From positions 1 to 5,269 of the forward strand of contig MERE01000113.1 of assembly GCA_001771975.1 (NCBI GenBank): a stretch of DNA of 5,269 bases, in the 5' to 3' direction. Shown here piece after piece: positions 1-5,269 of the stretch; the first letter of the stretch is position 1; each line of letters begins with the position of its first letter. Position numbers and translations under genes: made by a program. The notes under the pieces were generated by a model, which saw only the letters and a program-made list of their open reading frames with translations, did not search any database and had not been told where the DNA came from. The DNA comes from Betaproteobacteria bacterium RIFCSPLOWO2_02_FULL_68_150 (lineage in GTDB: Bacteria; Pseudomonadota; Gammaproteobacteria; Burkholderiales; SG8-39).

Positions 1-1539
1 GCAGCCTGCTCGCGCCAGCCGGAGACTGCGGCGCCGGCGGGCGCGGGCTCCGGTCACGCCAAAGGGGTCCAGTGGGTGGGCGTCAGGGAAGCCAGCGACG
101 TCGAAGCTGCGCTGGCGGAAGCGCGCCGCAGCGGCCGGCCGGTGTTTCTCTATTGGGGCGCGGTCTGGTGCCCGCCGTGCAACCAGGTGAAGAGCACGAT
201 CTTCACGCGCAGCGATTTCATCGAGCAATCGCGCCGCTTCGTGCCGGTCTATCTCGACGGCGACGTGCCGGGCGCGCAGAAGCTGGGCAAGCGGTTCCGC
301 GTCAGCGCCTACCCTACGATGGTCTTATTGCGGGCCGACGGCACCGAGGTGACGCGCCTGGCCGGCGCGGTTGAGCCGGCAAAATATCTGCAGCTGCTGG
401 CCCATGGCTTGTCCGGCGGGCAGACGGCCAGGCAGGCGCTCGCAGCGGCGCTGCGCGGCGAGGTCCTGTCGGCGCAGGACTGGCGCCTGCTGGCCTACTA
501 CGCCTGGGAGACCGACGAGCAACAACTGGTGGCGAGCCATGAAGCCAGCGCCACCCTCGAGCGGCTGGCGCTGGCATGCCCGCTGGATCACCGGGAAGCG
601 CAGGCGCGCCTGCTGCTCCAGGCCGTAGCGCTCGCTGCTGCCGGCCGAGCCAAGGGGCAGGCCAAAGGAGCGATCCAGCCTGTCGAGGCGCTGCCGCGCA
701 TCCGCGCACTGATCGCGGCGCCGGAACTGGTGCGCGCGCATTTCGACCTCATCACCGGCCAGGCGGATGAACTCGTGGGCTATGCGAGCGCGCCCAAATC
801 GGCCGAGCGCGCGCAACTCTCCGCGGCGTGGACCGCGGCGCTCGACCGGCTTGCCGCCGATGCGTCGCTGTCCAGCGCCGGCCGGGTGTGGAGCATCGCC
901 GCCAAAGTGGCGCTGCTGCGGCTGGAGCGCAAGGACGCGCCTTTGCCGGACGGGCTGTTGCAGCAGTTGCGCGAACAGGTGGCGCGCGCCGACCGCGAGA
1001 CCACCGACCTCAACGAACGCCAGTCGGTGATCGACAGCGCGAGCGACGCACTGGCGCAGGCGGGTTTGCTGGAAGAGTCGGATGCACTCCTCAAGGCGGA
1101 GCTGGGGCGCTCGCATTCGCCCTACTACCACATGCTCGGCCTGGCCTCGAATGCGAAAAAGCGCCGCGATGCCGCAGCGGCCATCGACTGGGCGCGCCAG
1201 GCTTTCGAAACCGCCAAGGGTCAGGCGACGCGCGTGCAATGGGGCGGCAGCTACGTGGCCTATCTGATCGATCTCGCGCCGGAGGATGCGGCGCGCATCG
1301 AAAGCGCCGCGCAACTCGTGATCGCCGAACTGGCGGCTTCGCCCGATACGTTTTTCGCGCGCAATCGCAGAGTGCTCGAGCGCATGAGCGGCAGGCTGAC
1401 GGGGTGGGACCGCGATGGCCGCAATGACGCCGTGCTGGCGCGCCTGCGCGAGCGGCTTGGCGCAACCTGCGGCAAACTGCCCGCCGGCGATCCCGACCGC
1501 GTGTCCTGCGACGGGCTTTTCACGCGCAAGAGCGCCTGA
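1..1539 (+). CDS. Exported thioredoxin-fold protein with long helical C-terminal region, 5' partial
   Basis: The reading frame is open from the first base, so the start is outside the window; 512 residues are visible. An internal GTG at 76 could be mistaken for the start, but coding sequence of lipoprotein-linker type (rich in Ala, Gly, Pro, Ser) runs in frame before it. The first codons read A-A-C-S, which looks like the end of a lipobox, so the protein is probably lipid-anchored outside the cytoplasm. The thioredoxin domain covers about codons 30-140: the WCPPC redox motif is at codons 56-60 (bases 166-180) and the cis-proline is in AYPT (Pro at codon 105). The remaining ~370 residues are Ala/Leu/Arg-rich and look like stacked helices of TPR type, with two further Cys near the C-terminus (TCGKL and VSCDG). 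Expected role: thiol-disulfide exchange or redox folding of periplasmic proteins, with the helical part binding a partner. Fold assignment is firm; substrate and anchoring are inferred. Confidence 0.85.
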   Translation, partial: AACSRQPETAAPAGAGSGHAKGVQWVGVREASDVEAALAEARRSGRPVFLYWGAVWCPPCNQVKSTIFTRSDFIEQSRRFVPVYLDGDVPGAQKLGKRFRVSAYPTMVLLRADGTEVTRLAGAVEPAKYLQLLAHGLSGGQTARQALAAALRGEVLSAQDWRLLAYYAWETDEQQLVASHEASATLERLALACPLDHREAQARLLLQAVALAAAGRAKGQAKGAIQPVEALPRIRALIAAPELVRAHFDLITGQADELVGYASAPKSAERAQLSAAWTAALDRLAADASLSSAGRVWSIAAKVALLRLERKDAPLPDGLLQQLREQVARADRETTDLNERQSVIDSASDALAQAGLLEESDALLKAELGRSHSPYYHMLGLASNAKKRRDAAAAIDWARQAFETAKGQATRVQWGGSYVAYLIDLAPEDAARIESAAQLVIAELAASPDTFFARNRRVLERMSGRLTGWDRDGRNDAVLARLRERLGATCGKLPAGDPDRVSCDGLFTRKSA

Positions 1540-1568
1540 GCGGCGGGCCTTTCGGCGCGCGCCGCCGC
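1540..1568 (+). terminator. GC-rich stem-loop after the thioredoxin-like gene, possible weak terminator
   Basis: Directly after the TGA stop at 1537-1539, GCGGCGG (1540-1546) pairs with CCGCCGC (1562-1568), a perfect 7-bp stem around a 15-base loop. No run of T follows (the next bases are GACCTTGG), so it is not a classical intrinsic terminator. It may slow the polymerase or protect the 3' end of the transcript. Short stems like this also arise by chance in DNA this rich in G and C. Confidence 0.25.
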
Positions 1569-1595
1569 GACCTTGGTCGGAGCAACTGATCCGTA

Positions 1596-1610
1596 GGTCG
1601 TAATACTCCC
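1596..1610. promoter_or_regulatory. Candidate operator: 15-bp interrupted dyad in the intergenic gap
   Basis: The sequence GGTCGTAATACTCCC has dyad symmetry around A1603, of the form GG-N2-GTA-A-TAC-N2-CC (5 of 7 base pairs symmetric). It lies 127-141 bases before the GTG of the binding-protein gene. A related 9-mer, TTGGTCGGA at 1573-1581, repeats TAGGTCGTA (1594-1602) with 7 of 9 matches, 21 bp apart, which is about two helical turns. A second TAATAC hexamer occurs at 1715-1720 and is followed by the perfect palindrome CCGATCGG (1720-1727). The stretch is less GC-rich than the flanking genes. It could be a site for a NarL-type regulator such as the one encoded at 4621-5268; this is inference. 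No convincing sigma-70 promoter with normal 16-18 bp spacing was found in the gap. Confidence 0.25.
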
Positions 1611-1736
1611 GGCATGGATCGCAGGCGCGGGCGCCGAATCCCGCAGGGTGCGCTTTCGTTTTGCCGGAGCGCGGGGTAGATTGCTCTGCCTCCAACCCGC
1701 TCCGACTTTCCGCCTAATACCGATCGGCCACGCGCG

Positions 1737-2648
1737 GTGCGACGAATCGCGATCCTGTTGTTGCTCGGGCTGACCGCGCCGGTTCCGCGACCCGCCGTTG
1801 CCGCCGACGCCGTTGCCTTCGTCCTGAGCGAGCGCGGGGGTGCCTATGCACAGGTTGCCGAGGCGATGCGCCGGGAGTTGAACGGCGGCACCGAGGTGAC
1901 GGAGCGCCTGGCGGGCGAGGCGTTGCCGCACGGTGCATTGCGCGCCGTAGCGGCCATCGGCACCGACGCCTGCCGCAGCCTCGCGCAAAGCGGCGTCGCG
2001 GCGCCAATCCGCGTGTGCGTCCTGTTGCCGAAGATCGCCTTCGAGCGCATTGCCGAGGGCGCGCGCGTCCGCGGCGATACGCTGACCGCCGTGCTGCTCG
2101 ACCAGCCGCTCGCGCGCCAGATGGCGCTCATCCGGCTGGCATTGCCGGAGCGGCGCCGCGTCGCTGCGCTGCTGGGACCCGAGACGCATGCGCTCGGCGC
2201 CAAGCTCGCAGCGAGCGCGGCGGCGCAGGGCCTGCGCGCCAGCTTCGGGCGAATCGAGTCTGCGGAGGAGCTTGCCGGCGCGCTGCAGAAGATCCTGCTC
2301 GACGCCGACGCGCTGCTGGCGGTACCGGACGGCCTGGTGTTCAACAGCCACACCATCCAGAACATCCTGCGCACGGCATTCAAGAACCGCGTGCCGCTGG
2401 TTGCGTTTTCGCCGGCTTATGTCAGGGCCGGCGCGCTGGTCGCGGTTTACTCGACGCCGCAACAGATCGGCCGCCAGGCGGGACGCTCGCTGCAGGGTGC
2501 GCTCGCCGGACGCGCCATGCCGGCGCAGCAGCATCCGCAGGAATTCGAGGTGAGCATCAATTCGCACGTAGCGCGCTCGCTGGGGATCGATCTCGACGAC
2601 GAAGCCGCACTGGCGGATCGCCTCAGCCGGATGGAGCGCGCGCGATGA
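1737..2648 (+). CDS. Periplasmic substrate-binding protein, ABC_sub_bind type, probable sensor subunit
   Basis: 303 residues, the usual length for this family. Residues 1-22 are a Sec signal peptide: MRR, a hydrophobic stretch (IAILLLLGL), then AVA before Ala23, a likely signal peptidase I site. The mature protein has the two-lobe binding-protein pattern. The best family mark is residues 189-250: DADALLAVPDGLVFN, then KNRVPLVAFSPAYVRAGALVAVY, then a GRQAG motif, as in ABC_sub_bind (PF04392) proteins. Two Cys (79 and 94) lie in the N-terminal lobe and could form a disulfide. The GTG start is chosen because the signal peptide begins exactly there; an in-frame TAG at 1677 limits any extension and no ATG, GTG or TTG lies between. 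There is no clear Shine-Dalgarno sequence before it. Its stop overlaps the kinase start, so the two are made from one message. With no permease or ATPase gene nearby, it more likely presents a ligand to the kinase than feeds a transporter. The ligand is unknown. Confidence 0.85.
   Translation: MRRIAILLLLGLTAPVPRPAVAADAVAFVLSERGGAYAQVAEAMRRELNGGTEVTERLAGEALPHGALRAVAAIGTDACRSLAQSGVAAPIRVCVLLPKIAFERIAEGARVRGDTLTAVLLDQPLARQMALIRLALPERRRVAALLGPETHALGAKLAASAAAQGLRASFGRIESAEELAGALQKILLDADALLAVPDGLVFNSHTIQNILRTAFKNRVPLVAFSPAYVRAGALVAVYSTPQQIGRQAGRSLQGALAGRAMPAQQHPQEFEVSINSHVARSLGIDLDDEAALADRLSRMERAR
2633..2636 (+). promoter_or_regulatory. Ribosome binding site that sets the kinase start
   Basis: GGAG sits 8 bases before the ATG at 2645, inside the last codons of the binding-protein gene. 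This normal spacing, together with the ATGA overlap, supports 2645 as the kinase start, although the same frame is open upstream as far as 2015. Confidence 0.6.
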
Positions 2649-4618
2649 TCTGGCGCGGAATCCGTTCGCAGGTGCTGGTCGTGGCGCTCGCCCCGGCGAT
2701 CGTCGTGGCGACGCTGCTGACCGGGGTGTTCCTCTACGGGCGCGTCACCGATCTGTCGGGCGCGCACCAGCAGCGCGCCTACGCGCTCGCGCGCCAGTTG
2801 GCGGCAAACGCCGAGTTCGGCCTCTTTGCGGGCAACCAGGCATCGCTGCAGATGCTGGCCAACGCAGCGATGCGCGAGCCGGACGTTGCGGCGGTGACGA
2901 TCATCGATCGCGACGGCGAAGTGCTGGCGCGCGCCGGGGTGCCGGCCATCGAGCTGCCCGCGGCGGCCGAGCGCAGCGCGCAACGGCTGGAGTTCGACCG
3001 GAGCGGGCGGCATCTCGTCTTGCAGCCGGTGGCGGCGAGCGAACTGTCGGTCGATCCGCTGTTCGACGACGGCGCGCAAGCGAAGCCGCGTCCCCCGGCG
3101 CTGCTCGGCCACGTGGCGCTCGAGCTCTCGCTCGAGGAGCAGACGAAGCTGGAGCGCTCGCTGGTCGCCGTGGGCCTGCTGGTGACGGCGATCGGGCTGC
3201 TTTTCGGAAGCGTGCTCGCGGTGCGCCTCGGCCGCGGCGTGAGCAGGCCGCTGGTCGAGCTTTCGCAAGCCGTCGATCGCGTCGGCCGGGGCGAGCTTGC
3301 GGCGCGTGTCGCAGTGGTGCGCGGGAGCCCGTTGCAAGGGCTGGAAGAGGGCGTCAACCGCATGGCGGCGCGCCTCGAGCAGGCGCGCGACGACCTCGAG
3401 CGGCGCATTGCCGAGGCGACCGCCGAACTGCGGCTGAAGAAAGAGGAGGCCGAGCAGGCGAATGTCGCCAAGTCGCGTTTCGTCGCCGCCGCGAGCCACG
3501 ACTTGCGGCAGCCCATGCATGCGCTGGGTCTGTTCGTCGACAGCCTGCGCGACGATCTCGGTGGCCAGGTGCGCGCGCGGCGCCTGCTGGACGGCATGCG
3601 CAGCTCGATCGACGCCATGACCGCGATGTTCGACGCGCTGCTCGACATCTCGCGTCTCGATGCCGGCGTGATCGTGGAGAAGCGGTCGGACTTTCCGGTC
3701 CAGACCGTGCTGCGCCAGATCGAGGTGATGTTCACGCCGCTGGCGCTCGAGCGCGGCCTGCGTTTCAGCGTGGTCCTGTCGAACGCCTGGATCCGCAGCG
3801 ACCCGGCACTGCTCGAGCGGATACTTCAGAACCTCGTCTCGAACGCCATCAACCATACGCGCAGCGGCGGCGTGCTGGTCGGCTGCCGCCGGCGCTGCGG
3901 CGTGCTCTCGATCCAGGTCTGGGACACCGGCCCCGGCATCGCGGCGGCGCACCAGCAGGACATCTTCCAGGAATTCTTCCAGCTGGGAAATCCGGAGCGC
4001 GATCGCAGCAAGGGGCTCGGTCTGGGATTGGCGATCGTGGACCGGATCGCGCGCCTGCTGAGCCACCCCGTGCGCCTGCGTTCGGTGCCCGGGCACGGCT
4101 CGATGTTCGCGCTCGAGGTGCCTTGCGCCGAGCGCGGCGCGGGCGGCGCCGAATCCGCGCCGGCGGATCGGATCCCGGATGACTTCGCCGGTGCATGCGT
4201 CGCCGTCCTCGACGACGACGCACCGAGCGTGGAGGCCATGGAGGGACTGCTGGAGCGCTGGAAATGCGTCGTCATCAGCGCCAGTTCGGAGGCGGATCTC
4301 CTGCGCCAGATCGAAGCCCGCGGCAGCGGGCCCGATCTGCTGATCAGCGACTACCGCCTGCGCGGCGGTCGCACCGGATTGCTGGCGGTGGAGAGAATCC
4401 GGCAGGCGCTGGGACGGCAGATTCCAGCCATCCTGATCACCGGCGATACCGCACCCGACCGCCTGATCGAGGCCCACGCCAGCGGACTGGAGCTGCTGCA
4501 CAAGCCCGTGGCGCCGGGCAAGCTGCGGCAGCTGATGCGCATCGGCCTGGCGCGCCGCGACGCCCCGTCGCAGCCGCAGGGCGAGGCGCGGGTGCAGCCG
4601 GGAGACGATCGGTGCTGA
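2645..4618 (+). CDS. Membrane-bound hybrid sensor histidine kinase (sensor-HAMP-HisKA-HATPase_c-receiver)
   Basis: 657 residues in the inner membrane. Membrane segment 1 is about residues 9-32 and segment 2 about 172-196. The periplasmic part between them begins like the GacS/BarA sensor region (ALARQLA, then EFGLFAGN at 57-64, then EPDVAAVTIID). A HAMP domain follows (about 193-245), then a coiled coil rich in Glu, Arg and Lys (about 241-275). The H box is SHDLRQPMHAL with His285 as the phosphorylated residue. The N box is NLVSNAINHT (396-405), G1 is DTGPG (427-431) and G2 is KGLGLGLAIV (456-465), so the ATPase looks active. A C-terminal receiver spans about 516-632 with acidic DDD at 523-525, acceptor Asp569 in ISDYRL, Thr599 and Lys620. 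No HPt domain follows; only about 20 polar residues remain. ATG at 2645 is chosen for its GGAG site and its overlap with the previous stop. The binding protein is the likely input and the convergent response regulator the likely output; both are inferred from position. Confidence 0.93.
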   Translation: MIWRGIRSQVLVVALAPAIVVATLLTGVFLYGRVTDLSGAHQQRAYALARQLAANAEFGLFAGNQASLQMLANAAMREPDVAAVTIIDRDGEVLARAGVPAIELPAAAERSAQRLEFDRSGRHLVLQPVAASELSVDPLFDDGAQAKPRPPALLGHVALELSLEEQTKLERSLVAVGLLVTAIGLLFGSVLAVRLGRGVSRPLVELSQAVDRVGRGELAARVAVVRGSPLQGLEEGVNRMAARLEQARDDLERRIAEATAELRLKKEEAEQANVAKSRFVAAASHDLRQPMHALGLFVDSLRDDLGGQVRARRLLDGMRSSIDAMTAMFDALLDISRLDAGVIVEKRSDFPVQTVLRQIEVMFTPLALERGLRFSVVLSNAWIRSDPALLERILQNLVSNAINHTRSGGVLVGCRRRCGVLSIQVWDTGPGIAAAHQQDIFQEFFQLGNPERDRSKGLGLGLAIVDRIARLLSHPVRLRSVPGHGSMFALEVPCAERGAGGAESAPADRIPDDFAGACVAVLDDDAPSVEAMEGLLERWKCVVISASSEADLLRQIEARGSGPDLLISDYRLRGGRTGLLAVERIRQALGRQIPAILITGDTAPDRLIEAHASGLELLHKPVAPGKLRQLMRIGLARRDAPSQPQGEARVQPGDDRC

Positions 4619-4620
4619 AA

Positions 4621-5268
4621 CTAGCTGATGCCGAAACGCCGCGCGACGATCATCGCCTGCGAGCGGTTGGTCACCTGGAGCGCGCGCAGGATTTCCGTGA
4701 TGTGCGCCTTGACCGTCGGCTCGGCGATGGCGAGGTCGCTCGCGATCACCTTGTTCGGCTTGCCCTGCGCGATCAGCGCCAGCACCTGGCGCTGGCGTTC
4801 GCTCAAGCCCAGCTGCTGCAGCGACTTCGGTCCTGCGGCGTCGGATGCGCCGCCGACGCCGGGCAGGTCCAGCATGCCGAGCGCCAGCGGCGGGATGTAG
4901 ACGCCGCCGGCAAACACCAGCCGCAATGCCTGCAGCATCAGTTCACTCGATGAAAGCTTGGGAATGAAACCCATCGCACCCGAATTGAGCGCCGCGATCA
5001 CGTCGGCGCGCTCGCACGAGCCGGACAGGACCACGACCGGGGCGGTGCAGCCGCGCTGGCGCAGCTCTTCCAGCACGGCAAGCCCCGGCATCCCGGGCAG
5101 CGCGAGGTCGAGCATGACCAGATCGAGATCGGGGTGTTGCGCGGACAGCTCGAGCGCTTCGTTCGCATTGCCGGCTTCCAGCACGATGACGTCGCGCTGC
5201 AGCGACGCGAGCGTGTGCCGGACGCCCTCGCGCACGAGGGGGTGGTCGTCGACGATCAGGATCTTCAT
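4621..5268 (-). CDS. NarL/LuxR-family response regulator transcription factor
   Basis: Complete at 215 residues, a normal length, with ATG at 5268-5266 and TAG at 4623-4621; only one base of upstream sequence is in the window, so its promoter and ribosome site are unseen. The N-terminal receiver (about 1-118) has all the expected residues: Asp7/Asp8, acceptor Asp54 in MLDLALPG, Ser82 in VLSGS, and Lys104 in FIPKLSS. A linker at about 128-152 leads to a LuxR-type helix-turn-helix (about 153-212) that opens LSERQRQVLALIAQGKPNK and carries the TVKAHITEIL recognition region. It should dimerise on phosphorylation and bind DNA to regulate transcription. It runs toward the hybrid kinase gene with 2 bp between stops and is the obvious partner for that kinase. 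It resembles regulators tied to periplasmic dehydrogenase genes in proteobacteria, but the target genes cannot be told from the sequence here. Confidence 0.93.
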   Translation of the reverse strand: MKILIVDDHPLVREGVRHTLASLQRDVIVLEAGNANEALELSAQHPDLDLVMLDLALPGMPGLAVLEELRQRGCTAPVVVLSGSCERADVIAALNSGAMGFIPKLSSSELMLQALRLVFAGGVYIPPLALGMLDLPGVGGASDAAGPKSLQQLGLSERQRQVLALIAQGKPNKVIASDLAIAEPTVKAHITEILRALQVTNRSQAMIVARRFGIS

Positions 5269-5269
5269 C

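Noticed and set aside
1573..1607. TTGGTC and AATACT as a sigma-70 promoter pair
   Set aside because: The spacer would be 23 bp, too long, and both hexamers match the consensus poorly.
1654..1682. TTTCGT and TAGATT (17-bp spacer) as a promoter for the binding-protein gene
   Set aside because: The spacing is right, but the -35 matches only two of six bases and the -10 four of six; not enough to call.
325..1695. 456-codon minus-strand open frame across the thioredoxin-like gene
   Set aside because: Low-complexity shadow of the real gene; no domain or signal peptide, and the plus strand has clear WCPPC and cis-Pro motifs.
1260..2567. 435-codon minus-strand open frame across the gap and binding-protein gene
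   Set aside because: Arg-rich and without domains; it overlaps two well-supported plus-strand genes.
2015..2644. 210-codon upstream extension of the kinase frame
   Set aside because: It overlaps the binding-protein gene in another frame and gives an Arg/Ala-rich peptide. The ATG at 2645 has a GGAG site and is followed at once by a normal membrane segment.
2447..4501. 684-codon open frame on the minus strand opposite the kinase gene
   Set aside because: Its translation is rich in Arg, Gln, His and Ala with no recognisable domain. It is the mirror of a well-supported kinase gene in GC-rich DNA, where long antisense frames are expected.

Overview
This is a GC-rich window with the codon habits of a betaproteobacterium (Burkholderiales, Rhodocyclales or relatives). 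That assignment rests on composition and the style of the encoded two-component proteins, not on a marker gene. It holds four protein genes and one intergenic gap of 197 bp. No RNA gene, mobile element, CRISPR array or long repeat was seen.

Bases 1-1539 (+) are the 3' part of a gene for an exported, probably lipid-anchored, thioredoxin-fold protein with a WCPPC active site and a long helical C-terminal region. Its true start lies before the window. A short GC-rich stem-loop follows its stop codon. The gap at 1540-1736 also holds a 15-bp dyad (1596-1610) that could be an operator.

Bases 1737-4618 (+) form a two-gene operon. The first gene encodes a periplasmic substrate-binding protein of the ABC_sub_bind type with a signal peptide. 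The second starts inside the stop codon of the first (ATGA overlap) and encodes a 657-residue membrane-bound hybrid histidine kinase: periplasmic GacS/BarA-like sensor region, HAMP, HisKA, HATPase_c, receiver. Bases 4621-5268 (-) encode a complete NarL/LuxR-type response regulator that converges on the kinase gene with only 2 bp between the stop codons.

The most likely reading is one signalling module. The binding protein senses a small molecule in the periplasm and hands the signal to the kinase, which phosphorylates the response regulator. No ABC permease or ATPase gene is present here. Such modules in betaproteobacteria can control periplasmic oxidation pathways, and the thioredoxin-like protein would suit such a neighbourhood, but the ligand and target genes cannot be read from this window.
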